This document shows positions 1-7,540 of a stretch of DNA of 14,409 bases, piece by piece. Location of the stretch: contig CAUBTS010000049.1 of assembly GCA_958438955.1 (NCBI GenBank), forward strand, positions 1 through 14,409, read 5' to 3'. The stretch comes from an uncultured Collinsella sp. (GTDB taxonomy: Bacteria; Actinomycetota; Coriobacteriia; Coriobacteriales; Coriobacteriaceae). The notes under the pieces are model-generated. The model did no database searches, had not been told where the DNA came from, and was given only the letters and a program-made list of their open reading frames with translations. Numbering within the stretch: the stretch's first letter is position 1; each line of letters begins with the position of its first letter. The translations under genes and the position numbers were made by a program.

Positions 1-54
1 AGGCCAGGGCGCCGCTGACCGGTGGACGGCACCGAGCCGTACGCTTGAACTGAG

Positions 55-86
55 AAGGGGGAGGCCTCGCGGCCTCCCCCTTTTTT
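55..86 (+). terminator. Intrinsic terminator of the upstream transcription unit
   Basis: A 12-bp perfect stem (55-66 with 71-82) around a TCGC tetraloop is followed by a run of six T (81-86). This is a textbook rho-independent terminator. It ends a unit that lies mostly outside the window and separates it from the acpS promoters. Confidence 0.9.
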
Positions 87-100
87 GCGTTTACGGGCTT

Positions 101-130
101 TTGTCTCACATAGTAGCTGTGTTTTATAAC
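101..130 (+). promoter_or_regulatory. Candidate promoter P1 for the acpS operon
   Basis: A -35-like TTGTCT (101-106) and a -10-like TATAAC (125-130, five of six consensus bases) are separated by 18 nt. They lie just after the upstream terminator and ahead of the first gene of the operon. The assignment rests on the match to sigma-70-type consensus only. Confidence 0.45.
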
Positions 131-136
131 CCTCGT

Positions 137-166
137 TTGTCGCATCTTCTGTGAACGGGCTACAAT
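137..166 (+). promoter_or_regulatory. Candidate promoter P2 for the acpS operon
   Basis: TTGTCG (137-142), an 18-nt spacer and TACAAT (161-166, five of six consensus bases) form a second promoter. It would start transcription near 173, leaving a leader of about 20 nt before the acpS start at 196. Such an early start would also leave an ATG at 184 without a ribosome binding site. Confidence 0.5.
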
Positions 167-195
167 AACTTAGTCTGTGCGATATGGAGGTGAAC

Positions 196-735
196 ATGGC
201 TGAAGCTGGTATCGGCGTTGATATCGTCGAGATTTCCCGCATGAAATCAATTCTTGAAAAGACGCCGTCGTTTGCTCGGCGTGTGTTTACCGAAGATGAG
301 CGTGCGTATTGCGATGCATCATCGCGTCCCGCTGCTCACTATGCGAGCCGCTTTGCTTCGCGCGAGGCGGTGCTTAAAGCTCTCGGCACGGGTTTTAGTC
401 AAGGCGTTGGTCGCAAGGATGTTTCGGTAACGCGTGATAAACTCGGCAAACCGAAGGCGCTGCTTTCGGGCCGTGCACTCGAGATCGCTCATGAGCTTGG
501 TGTTGTTGAGGTCGCTCTTTCCATTACGCTTACAGGAGACTTGGCCGTTGCGAATGCCATCGCGATTACCGAAGATGCTCGGCCTAAGCCAAAAGATGAA
601 AAGGTGAGCACCAAGAAACGCGTTGCGCAGACATTTAAAGAGGCTCGCTCTGTTTTAGATGAGCTTGAGCAGCTGCAGAATTCAGCATTGACGGAGCACC
701 TGGGCGATGCTTCGCAAGATACGCTAGGAGCATAG
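196..735 (+). CDS. acpS: Holo-[acyl-carrier-protein] synthase with C-terminal extension
   Basis: AcpS transfers 4'-phosphopantetheine from coenzyme A to the serine of apo-acyl carrier protein, activating it for fatty acid synthesis in the cytoplasm. The family signature GVDIVEISRM near the N-terminus supplies the Mg-binding Asp (D9). The RFASREAVLKALGTG segment supplies the conserved Glu (E57) and Lys. I chose the ATG at 196 because GGAGG (186-190) sits 5 nt upstream and the family starts just before GIGVDI; the in-frame ATG at 184 lies in front of that site. The catalytic fold ends near residue 126. The remaining 53 or so residues are a Lys/Glu-rich, probably helical tail not found in typical 120-130 residue AcpS. 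It is the first gene of a six-gene operon, and its stop codon touches nnr. Confidence 0.93.
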   Translation: MAEAGIGVDIVEISRMKSILEKTPSFARRVFTEDERAYCDASSRPAAHYASRFASREAVLKALGTGFSQGVGRKDVSVTRDKLGKPKALLSGRALEIAHELGVVEVALSITLTGDLAVANAIAITEDARPKPKDEKVSTKKRVAQTFKEARSVLDELEQLQNSALTEHLGDASQDTLGA

Positions 736-2352
736 ATGAAACCGGTTTTGAGTACCGAAGAAGTCGTTCGTCTCGAGGATATCATCGAACGCGAAGGGAC
801 TTCGAAGGCCGAGCTTATGGAGCTAGCGGGTGAGTTTGCCGCCAACGAGGTCTTGAAGCTCAATCCCGATCGGGTTCTCGTTCTGGTCGGTTTTGGTAAT
901 AATGGCGGCGACGGTTGGGTTGCCGCCGATATCCTGAGCCATAAGGGTGTGGACGTGGATATCGTTTCTCCGGTTGAACCGGATGAGATTCCTGCTGCTC
1001 TGGCACGTCATGTTGCTCGTCGTACTACCGGCCGCGATGTGCACGTTTGCGTCGGCCCCTCGCGTGATGAACTCGAGGTTTTGATCGATAAGGCCGATGT
1101 TGTTGTCGATGCCATTTTTGGTACCGGTTTTCACGGGAATCTGCGTGCGCCGTTCTCCATCTGGATTCCTACGGTCAATGAATGCGCCGACTGTGTCGTA
1201 TCCATTGATGTCCCCTCGGGCCTGAATGCCGAGACGGGCGTTGTTGATGACGACTGCATTCGTGCCGAGCATACGGTGACGATGATTGCGCCCAAGATTG
1301 GTTTGTATAGCGCCGATGGCCCTGAGTATGCTGGCGATTTGATCTGCGGCAATCTTTACGACCGTCTTGACGAGGTCATCGATGATGTCGACCACGCCGC
1401 CGAGATTGTCGAGCCCGGTGACTTAGTTGATTACTTTGCTCCACTACCTACGAATATCGATAAGTATTCCCGTGGCTCTGTGCTTATTGTCGCCGGATCT
1501 GCGCAATATCCTGGTGCTGCCATTATGGCGGCCAAGTCTGCAGCTCGCGCGGGTGCTGGTTACGTGGCAGTCGCGGCTCCTGACGCCTGCGCCAATCTTA
1601 TTCGCATGGCACTTCCTTCGATTCCCGTCTTTGCTATTCCGTCTGATTCCCGCGGCTCCTTTGGCGCCGCTGCGCGCATGACGGTGTGCGAGATTGCAAA
1701 GAAGTACAGCTGCGTACTGTGCGGTCCCGGTATGACGACATCTGCCGGCGCTATGCAGGTGGTTTCGGGCTTGCTCGAGCTTGATGTGCCGCTTATTTTG
1801 GACGCCGATGCACTCAACTGCCTTGCTAAGATTGCCATTGACGGTATTGATAGTAATCCCGAGATGTATCGTCGCGAGCAGCCGTTGGTTATGACGCCGC
1901 ACTATCGTGAGCTTTCGCGTCTGGTTGCCGGTGACGAGGTGAACGACCTTGGTACCGCGATTGCGGCCGCGCAGAAGGTTGTCTGGGCTGCAGGCTCCGA
2001 CAATCTGGTGGTCATTGCCAAGGGGCCGACGACGGCTATCTGTGGCGTTGAGCGTGTGTTGCTGCCGCTCTCGGGTCCGGCTTCTCTAGCAACTGCCGGT
2101 TCGGGTGATGTTCTCGCGGGTATTTTGGCCGGCACGCTTGCCACCATGCGCGACGAGATGGATCGTTGGGAGTTGCTGTATTCGTACGCCGTCGCACTTC
2201 ACAGCTACGCCGGTTTTGCCGCGGCGACGGAGTATGGTGAGAAGAGCGTTATCGCGACCGATCTTATCGACTTGATCGGTCCTGCCATGGAGCTGGCGGC
2301 AAAGGATGCGCTCGAAGATCTGGGAATCATGGACGAAGGGTCGGATGACTAA
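736..2352 (+). CDS. nnr: Bifunctional NAD(P)HX epimerase/dehydratase
   Basis: Nnr repairs hydrated NADH and NADPH: the N-terminal YjeF_N domain epimerises the R and S forms, and the C-terminal ribokinase-like domain dehydrates S-NAD(P)HX using ADP or ATP. The N-terminal half shows GNNGGDGWVAA, DAIFGTGF and SIDVPSGLNAETG, typical of the epimerase. The C-terminal half shows GSVLIVAGSAQYPGAA, LILDADALN, MTPHYRELSRL and the nucleotide-site motif ATAGSGDVLAGILAG. At 538 residues it has the usual two-domain length and looks intact. The ATG follows the acpS stop directly, with an AGGAG at 726-730 as its ribosome binding site. The acpS-nnr-alr order is a common actinobacterial and Gram-positive arrangement. 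Confidence 0.95.
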   Translation: MKPVLSTEEVVRLEDIIEREGTSKAELMELAGEFAANEVLKLNPDRVLVLVGFGNNGGDGWVAADILSHKGVDVDIVSPVEPDEIPAALARHVARRTTGRDVHVCVGPSRDELEVLIDKADVVVDAIFGTGFHGNLRAPFSIWIPTVNECADCVVSIDVPSGLNAETGVVDDDCIRAEHTVTMIAPKIGLYSADGPEYAGDLICGNLYDRLDEVIDDVDHAAEIVEPGDLVDYFAPLPTNIDKYSRGSVLIVAGSAQYPGAAIMAAKSAARAGAGYVAVAAPDACANLIRMALPSIPVFAIPSDSRGSFGAAARMTVCEIAKKYSCVLCGPGMTTSAGAMQVVSGLLELDVPLILDADALNCLAKIAIDGIDSNPEMYRREQPLVMTPHYRELSRLVAGDEVNDLGTAIAAAQKVVWAAGSDNLVVIAKGPTTAICGVERVLLPLSGPASLATAGSGDVLAGILAGTLATMRDEMDRWELLYSYAVALHSYAGFAAATEYGEKSVIATDLIDLIGPAMELAAKDALEDLGIMDEGSDD

Positions 2353-2354
2353 TC

Positions 2355-3500
2355 ATGAATAAAGCCGATTTGACGCGCTGGTCCTGGGTCGAGATCGACC
2401 GTGGGGCGCTCCGTCGTAACACGAGGGCCTACAAGAACTTGCTGAATCCACGTCAGCGCCTGTGCTGCGTGGTCAAGGCCGATGCTTATGGCCATGGAGC
2501 TGTTGAGTGCGCCAAGATCATGTATTCGGCCGGTGCCGACATGTTTGCCGTGGCGACGGTTAACGAGGGCGTTGAGCTCCGACAGGGCGGGATTACGAAA
2601 CCCATCCTCATCCTAAGCGAGCCGCCTATCGAGGCCATTCCGACGTTGCTCGAGTTTGATATCATGCCCTCGGTCTATACGTCTGACTTTGCTCTTGCGT
2701 ATGGCGAATGTGCCGTCGCGGCGGGCAAAGTGGGCAAGTATCATCTCGCCATCGAGACGGGCATGAATCGTATCGGCGTTCACTACACGCAGGTGCTCGA
2801 CTTTGTCCGCGGTATAAATTTCCATCGCGGTATTCAGTGCGACGGCGTATTTACGCACTTCGCCACGGCCGATGAACCTTCGGGCTGGGACTACAAACTG
2901 CAGTGTCAGCGCTTTACCGAGGCCGTTCAGGCCATTAAGGATGCGGGCTTTGAGTGCGGTATCGTGCACTGCGCCAACACGCCGTCCTCGATGCTCGACC
3001 CTTCGATGCATTTTGATATGATTCGCGCCGGCGTTGGCTTGTATGGAATGCAGCCGTGCGAGCTGAGTGGCCGCGTGATGCAGCTTGATCCCGTTATGAG
3101 CGTCCATGCGCGTGTGACGCGCGTGGCACACCCTGCGATGGGTGAGGGCGTGGGCTACGGTTTTACCTACCGCGTACCGCGTACGCGCGTTCAGATCTGC
3201 ACGCTGCCGATCGGTTATGCCGATGGCCTATCGCGTACGCTTTCCAATCGTATGGATGTGCTGTATCGCGGCGAGCGCGTGCATCAGGTTGGCAATATCT
3301 GCATGGACCAGTTTATGGTCGCCATTCAGTCCAACCCGGCACACGAGATTCCCGAGGCCGAGTATGGTGACGAGATGATTATTGTCGGCCGCGATGGCGA
3401 TGCCGAGATCACTATGGACGAGATGGCCCGACTGCGCGGAACGATTAACTACGAGGTCGCCTGCGGCTTTGGCATGCGTCTCGACAAGGTCTACGTGTAG
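2355..3500 (+). CDS. alr: Alanine racemase
   Basis: This PLP enzyme interconverts L- and D-alanine and supplies D-Ala for peptidoglycan. The PLP-binding lysine lies in CVVKADAYGHG (K41), and the opposite-face catalytic tyrosine in GVGYGFTYR (Y268). Other family blocks include the HFATAD and NTPSS-type segments in the barrel and the NICMDQFMV segment in the C-terminal beta domain. The length of 381 residues is normal. The start lies 2 nt after the nnr stop, so translational coupling is likely; only a weak GAAGGG precedes it. It belongs to the acpS operon. Confidence 0.96.
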   Translation: MNKADLTRWSWVEIDRGALRRNTRAYKNLLNPRQRLCCVVKADAYGHGAVECAKIMYSAGADMFAVATVNEGVELRQGGITKPILILSEPPIEAIPTLLEFDIMPSVYTSDFALAYGECAVAAGKVGKYHLAIETGMNRIGVHYTQVLDFVRGINFHRGIQCDGVFTHFATADEPSGWDYKLQCQRFTEAVQAIKDAGFECGIVHCANTPSSMLDPSMHFDMIRAGVGLYGMQPCELSGRVMQLDPVMSVHARVTRVAHPAMGEGVGYGFTYRVPRTRVQICTLPIGYADGLSRTLSNRMDVLYRGERVHQVGNICMDQFMVAIQSNPAHEIPEAEYGDEMIIVGRDGDAEITMDEMARLRGTINYEVACGFGMRLDKVYV

Positions 3501-3508
3501 GAGCCGCT

Positions 3509-4129
3509 ATGGGCGTCATGCACATCCCCGGCCATACCCATCAGGCACCACGTGAGGTCGCACTCGAGGAAATTGAGGCCGTTCTGGGCGATTGTCACCT
3601 CTGCCAGCTCTACCAGTCGCGTCACAATATCGTGTTTGGCGTGGGAAACCCCCGCGCTCGTGTGATGTTTATTGGCGAGGCGCCGGGCCGCAATGAGGAT
3701 TTGCAGGGCGAGCCCTTTGTGGGGGCGGCAGGCGAGGACCTCAACGGCATTTTGTCGCTGGCGGGGCTCAAACGCGAAGACGTCTACATTGCCAACGTGC
3801 TTAAGTGCCGCCCGCCGGGAAACCGCAATCCACGTCCCGAGGAAGTGCTGGCTTGCTCGCCGTTTTTGCGTGAGCAGATTCGAAGCATCTGGCCCGATAT
3901 TATCGTGACGCTCGGCAACCCCGCGACGCACTTTGTGCTTAAGACCGAGATTGGCATTACTAAGCTGCGCGGCAGGTTCCACCAGATGGGGCATTTTGTA
4001 GTAATGCCCACGTTCCATCCGGCAGCAGCGCTACGCAATCCGGCGTGGCAGGAACTGCTGGAGGAAGACTTTAAGATGCTGGGCGACTATCTGGAGCGAC
4101 ATCCCGCACCAGAGGACGCCTCGGAATAA
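3509..4129 (+). CDS. Family 4 uracil-DNA glycosylase (4Fe-4S)
   Basis: Family 4 UDGs excise uracil from DNA to start base excision repair. Four cysteines suit the iron-sulfur cluster: C29 and C32 (CHLC), C100 in LKCRPPGNRNP and C116 in VLACSPF. The active-site motif GEAPGRNED lies at about residues 57-65, and the second motif is HPAAALRNP, with H170. At 206 residues it has the usual length for the family. The ATG at 3509 has AGGAG at 3499-3503, overlapping the alr stop, which fits an operon. Proteins of this kind are sometimes annotated as phage SPO1 DNA polymerase-related proteins. Its place among cell-wall and tRNA-modification genes suggests housekeeping expression rather than an SOS-regulated unit. 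Confidence 0.92.
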   Translation: MGVMHIPGHTHQAPREVALEEIEAVLGDCHLCQLYQSRHNIVFGVGNPRARVMFIGEAPGRNEDLQGEPFVGAAGEDLNGILSLAGLKREDVYIANVLKCRPPGNRNPRPEEVLACSPFLREQIRSIWPDIIVTLGNPATHFVLKTEIGITKLRGRFHQMGHFVVMPTFHPAAALRNPAWQELLEEDFKMLGDYLERHPAPEDASE

Positions 4130-4141
4130 TAAGGAGCATAT

Positions 4142-4648
4142 ATGTCCCTGGAGCGCCTGGGGGTAGGTACTTACAAAACGACTTGCGCTGCCGATACGGA
4201 GTACTTTGGCGAGCTAATTGCACCGTGCCTTGAGGACGGCGATGTGCTCATCCTGACCGGTGGCCTGGGGGTGGGCAAAACTCACTTTACCAAGGGCGTC
4301 TCGCGCGGGCTGGGCGATGAGCATATGGTTACGAGCCCTACGTTTGCGCTCATGGCCGTTCATGATCAAGGCCGTATTCCGCTGTTTCACTTTGATCTAT
4401 ACCGTCTGGAGCATGCCTACGAGCTCGAGGATACGGGCATTTTCGATGTGCTGGGCTATGAGGGTGCTTGCCTGCTGGAATGGGGCGAACAATTCCAAGA
4501 CGAGCTGACGGATGAGTATCTTTCGGTGACGCTCAAGCGTGATGAGGGCGACAGTGATGTGCGAACGATAACGCTCGAGGCGCACGGTGACCGCGCAATG
4601 GAGCTTTCCCATTTGATTGATAAGGCTGTACAAGATGAGCTTGCATAA
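4142..4648 (+). CDS. tsaE: tRNA t6A biosynthesis ATPase TsaE
   Basis: TsaE is the ATPase that resets the TsaBD complex during synthesis of threonylcarbamoyl-adenosine at tRNA position 37. The Walker A motif GGLGVGKT occupies residues 40-47, followed by TSPTFALMAVH, and then HFDLYRLE and LLEWGEQF, all typical of the family. At 168 residues it is of normal length. The ribosome binding site AAGGAG is at 4131-4136. Its 3' end overlaps the next gene by 14 nt, so the partner proteins TsaE and TsaB-TsaD are probably made by coupled translation. Confidence 0.95.
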   Translation: MSLERLGVGTYKTTCAADTEYFGELIAPCLEDGDVLILTGGLGVGKTHFTKGVSRGLGDEHMVTSPTFALMAVHDQGRIPLFHFDLYRLEHAYELEDTGIFDVLGYEGACLLEWGEQFQDELTDEYLSVTLKRDEGDSDVRTITLEAHGDRAMELSHLIDKAVQDELA

Positions 4649-7019
4649 CGACAACGCGCTGGTGGTGGCGCTCGATACCTCGACCGACATGCTTGCCTGC
4701 GCGGCAAGCTGGATTGATGGGCAGACGGGCGAGACGAAGCTCGTGAGTGGCGACCACATGTGTCGCCGTCACGCCAACGTTGAGCTCGTGAATACCGTTG
4801 ATGGCGTGCTGGCTCAAGTCGGTCTGGATCGCAGCGATGTTGGTTGCTACGTGGTCGGCCGCGGCCCGGGGTCGTTTACGGGTGTGCGCATCGGCATCTC
4901 CACTGCCAAGGGCCTCGCGCGCGGTGCCAATGTTCCGCTGCTGGGCGTGTCGACGCTCGACGCTTGCGCTTGGACGGCGTGGAAGGCTGGCGTGCGCGGC
5001 AAGCTTGGTATCTTGGCCGATGCCATGCGCGGTGAGGTATATCCGGCACTATATATGCTGGGCGATGAGGGTCCCGAGCGTCAATTTGAGCGCGAACACG
5101 TGGTCAAGGCCGCCGTGGCGCTCGATGAGTGGCGCCGAGCAGCGGACTGGGACCAGGTTCAGCTGACCGGTGACGGTCTCGTGCGCTATGGCAAGCTGCT
5201 GGGTGAGGACGAGACCGCCCGCTGCGTGGAGCGCGACCTGTGGTGGCCTTCGGGTGAGGGCTTGCTGCTCGCGCACGCTGCGGGTGACGGCGATCCGGCT
5301 CGCGTCCTGCCGATTTACACGCGCCTTTCGGATGCCGAGGAAAACGAGCGCAAGCGTCTTGGTCTTGCCGAGAGTGCGCAGAGCGAAATTACGGGCGTTG
5401 CCGATGAGCTCGCCGGTCGTCATCTGCAGTTCCGTCCCATGGGCGCGGCGGATGCCGAGGGCGCGAGCGCGCTAGAGGCTGCCTGCTTTGAAGGTGCCGG
5501 ACACGAGGCGTGGACGCCGGGCATGTTCCTGTCCGAACTGGGCGAGGACGTCGCTGCGCCGCGTAGTTGGTGGGTGGCACACGACGACGGCAAGCTGCTG
5601 GGCCTTGCCGGCGGTATGGTCGTGGACGGTGATGTGCAGATTCTGGATGTCGCCGTCGACTCGGCACATCGCCGTGAGGGCATTGCCCGCAAGCTGCTGT
5701 CGCATGTGAGCTATGATGCCCAGATGCTCGGCTGCACCACGGCTTCGCTCGAGGTCGAGGACGGCAACGAGGGCGCGATTGCGCTCTATGCCGCTCTGGG
5801 CTTTACCGAGGTGGGTCGTCGTCGTGGCTACTACGGTGTCGGCAAAGACGCCATCGTCATGACGGCCCCACTTCCCCTCGTACTTCCGGTCGATAACGCC
5901 TCGCCCGAGCCGACGGCAGCCGAGCAACGCGTATGGCCGCTGCCTGCGCCTGGGCGCTCCGAGGGGGAGCGCGCCGAAATTGAGCGCCGCCGCCTGGTGC
6001 TCGCTATCGAGAGTTCCTGCGACGAGACGGCCGTGGCGATTATCGATGCGGATGGCAATATGCTGGCCAACCAGGTGTCGACACAGATTGATTTTCATGC
6101 CCGCTTTGGCGGCGTGGTGCCCGAGATCGCCTCGCGCAAACACGTTGAGGTGATTGTGAGTGTCGTGGATGCGGCGCTCGAGGATGCCGCAGCATCGCTT
6201 GGTCTTGAGGGTGGAGCCATTGCTCCCAGCGAGCTTGCCGCCGTGGGCGTGACACAGGGTCCGGGCCTGGTGGGCGCCCTCGTGGTGGGCGTTGCCTTTG
6301 CCAAAGGCTTTGCCTACGCTGCCGGTAAGCCGCTCGTATGCGTCAACCATCTGGAGGGGCACCTGTTTGCCAACCTGCTGGCGCAACCCGACCTCAAACC
6401 GCCGTTTATCTTCACGCTTGTCTCGGGTGGGCACACCATGCTCGTGCACGTGAAGGCGTGGGGCGACTACGAGGTGCTCGGTGAGACGCTCGACGACGCT
6501 GTGGGCGAGGCCTTCGACAAGGTAGCCAAGGCGTTGGGTCTGGGCTATCCCGGTGGCCCCATCATTTCCAAGCTGGCCGAGACGGGCAACCCCAAGGCGA
6601 TCGATTTCCCCCGTGCGCTTAACAGCAGGGGAGACTATCGCTTCTCGCTTTCGGGCCTTAAAACCGCTGTGACGCTCTACATTGAACAGGAGACCAAGGC
6701 CGGGCGCACGATTCACCTGCCCGATCTGGCAGCTTCGTTTGAGGCAGCTGTCTTTGACGTGCAGTACAAGAAGGCCAAAAACGCATTGCACGCTACCGGA
6801 TGCAAGGAATACTGCATCGGTGGCGGCGTCTCGGCCAACCCGCATCTGCGCGAGATGATGATCAAGAAGCTTGGACGTCAGGGGATTCGCGTAACGGTGC
6901 CGCCCTTGTCTGCCTGTACCGATAACGCAGCCATGATCGCGGAGGTCGCCCGCCGTAAATTCGACCGAGGCGAAATCTCGCCGTTCGACGTCGACGCCGA
7001 TCCAAACATGACGCTGTAG
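4635..7019 (+). CDS. TsaB-RimI-TsaD triple fusion protein
   Basis: This 794-residue protein joins three enzymes. Residues 1 to about 238 are TsaB, the dimerisation partner of TsaD, starting with LVVALDTSTDMLACA and carrying GRGPGSFTGVRIGISTAKGLA. Residues about 264-411 are a RimI-type GNAT acetyltransferase, with the acetyl-CoA loop HRREGIARKLL (345-355) and an ALYAALGF segment near the C-terminus. After an about 40-residue linker, residues 453-794 are TsaD, which transfers the threonylcarbamoyl group to A37 of ANN-decoding tRNAs; metal ligands H572 and H576 lie in NHLEGH, and SGGHT, GGPI, FSLSGLKTAV and GGGVSAN are present. All three parts look intact. I prefer ATG 4635 over an upstream TTG at 4617 because TsaB begins a few residues later. 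It overlaps tsaE by 14 nt and ends the operon. Confidence 0.94.
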   Translation: MSLHNDNALVVALDTSTDMLACAASWIDGQTGETKLVSGDHMCRRHANVELVNTVDGVLAQVGLDRSDVGCYVVGRGPGSFTGVRIGISTAKGLARGANVPLLGVSTLDACAWTAWKAGVRGKLGILADAMRGEVYPALYMLGDEGPERQFEREHVVKAAVALDEWRRAADWDQVQLTGDGLVRYGKLLGEDETARCVERDLWWPSGEGLLLAHAAGDGDPARVLPIYTRLSDAEENERKRLGLAESAQSEITGVADELAGRHLQFRPMGAADAEGASALEAACFEGAGHEAWTPGMFLSELGEDVAAPRSWWVAHDDGKLLGLAGGMVVDGDVQILDVAVDSAHRREGIARKLLSHVSYDAQMLGCTTASLEVEDGNEGAIALYAALGFTEVGRRRGYYGVGKDAIVMTAPLPLVLPVDNASPEPTAAEQRVWPLPAPGRSEGERAEIERRRLVLAIESSCDETAVAIIDADGNMLANQVSTQIDFHARFGGVVPEIASRKHVEVIVSVVDAALEDAAASLGLEGGAIAPSELAAVGVTQGPGLVGALVVGVAFAKGFAYAAGKPLVCVNHLEGHLFANLLAQPDLKPPFIFTLVSGGHTMLVHVKAWGDYEVLGETLDDAVGEAFDKVAKALGLGYPGGPIISKLAETGNPKAIDFPRALNSRGDYRFSLSGLKTAVTLYIEQETKAGRTIHLPDLAASFEAAVFDVQYKKAKNALHATGCKEYCIGGGVSANPHLREMMIKKLGRQGIRVTVPPLSACTDNAAMIAEVARRKFDRGEISPFDVDADPNMTL

Positions 7020-7031
7020 CTGGTACGGCGC

Positions 7032-7166
7032 GGTCCCCGGACGGAGGGGCCGGATATAAGGTTTCCTGCTCTACAGTCCTGCGCAAGACGAAGGCCACAT
7101 TAAGTGGCCTTCTTTGCGTGCGGAACTCGCGATAAACCTTATATCCGGCCCCTCCGTCCGGGGACC
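7032..7166 (+). repeat. Long-arm hairpin element, copy 1
   Basis: Perfect 33-bp arms (7032-7064 and 7134-7166) enclose a 69-nt core. The core begins CCTGCTCTACAGTCCTGC and ends GTGCGGAACTCGCGAT, and contains an inner hairpin (7090-7098 with 7104-7112, loop ATTAA). The arms end toward the core in AAGGTTT/AAACCTT. It starts 13 nt after the stop of the TsaB-RimI-TsaD gene and may act as its transcript end or 3' stabiliser, but no clear T-run follows. Copies 2 and 3 share the core but not the arm sequence. I do not recognise a named family. Confidence 0.9.
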
Positions 7167-7309
7167 TTTCTGTATCGATATAGCTTCTGAGCTGGTTTGG
7201 CGTCGACAACGTCCAGCAAGGTTAACAAGCCAGCGTCGAATTTCCAGCGTTCTTTAGCTGAAAGAAAAAGTTGGTGTGCGGAGCTTTGCTCCGCATTTGG
7301 GATGGGAGC
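7167..7309. other. Spacer between two hairpin elements, no gene seen
   Basis: These 143 nt carry no convincing gene. A short stem TGCGGAGC/GCTCCGCA with a TTT loop lies at 7277-7295. On the minus strand it is followed, after a gap, by a T-rich stretch, so it might be a weak minus-strand terminator. A minus-strand reading across 7180-7270 gives a protein-like phrase (KFDAGLLTLLDVVDAK) with no start signal of its own; it could be a remnant of a lost gene or chance. Confidence 0.4.
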
Positions 7310-7441
7310 CCCTCGGGAGCGGGCGGGCGTATACAAGGTTTATCGCGAGTTCCGCACGAGCCGGAGAGCACTTAATGTGCTCTCCGTGCGAGCAGGACTG
7401 TAGAGCAGGAAACCTTGTATACGCCCGCCCGCTCCCGAGGG
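7310..7441 (-). repeat. Long-arm hairpin element, copy 2 (inverted)
   Basis: Perfect 32-bp arms (7310-7341 and 7410-7441) enclose a 68-nt core. Read on the minus strand, the core is the same as in copies 1 and 3 at both ends and at the CACATTAAGTG apex. The arm sequence is unrelated to copy 1 beyond the ACAAGGTTT-like bases next to the core. The inner stem is GGAGAGCAC/GTGCTCTCC, differing from copy 1 by paired changes. It faces copy 1 across 143 nt. Confidence 0.9.
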
Positions 7442-7540
7442 ACATCTCTCATGCAAAAACTGTCGCTGGGTAAAGTCCGAGGTCAGTGGCGTTTTATACC
7501 GAGAAATCCAAAAAAGTTGAAAATTCATTACAAATTTGCG

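Noticed and set aside
5472..6845. A 457-codon open frame on the minus strand inside the TsaB-RimI-TsaD gene
   Set aside because: It lies wholly antisense to a gene with clear family motifs, its protein shows no recognisable domain, and long antisense frames are expected in GC-rich genes.
7139..7336. A minus-strand 65-codon frame with the phrase KFDAGLLTLLDVVDAK
   Set aside because: It overlaps both hairpin elements, which are clearly noncoding repeats, has no ribosome binding site and matches no family I recognise. It is kept only as a possible remnant.
7032..7441. A CRISPR-like repeat arrangement in the hairpin elements
   Set aside because: There are only two copies here, in opposite orientation, with no regular spacers and no cas genes. 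The conserved part is the loop, not a short direct repeat.
7032..7441. An insertion sequence or a simple MITE with shared terminal repeats
   Set aside because: No transposase frame is present, no clear target-site duplication flanks the elements, and the terminal arms differ between copies.
7310..7441. A phase-variable invertible switch
   Set aside because: Invertible switches served by one recombinase share their inverted repeats between loci. Here the arms are unrelated, no promoter is visible in the core, and no recombinase gene is nearby.
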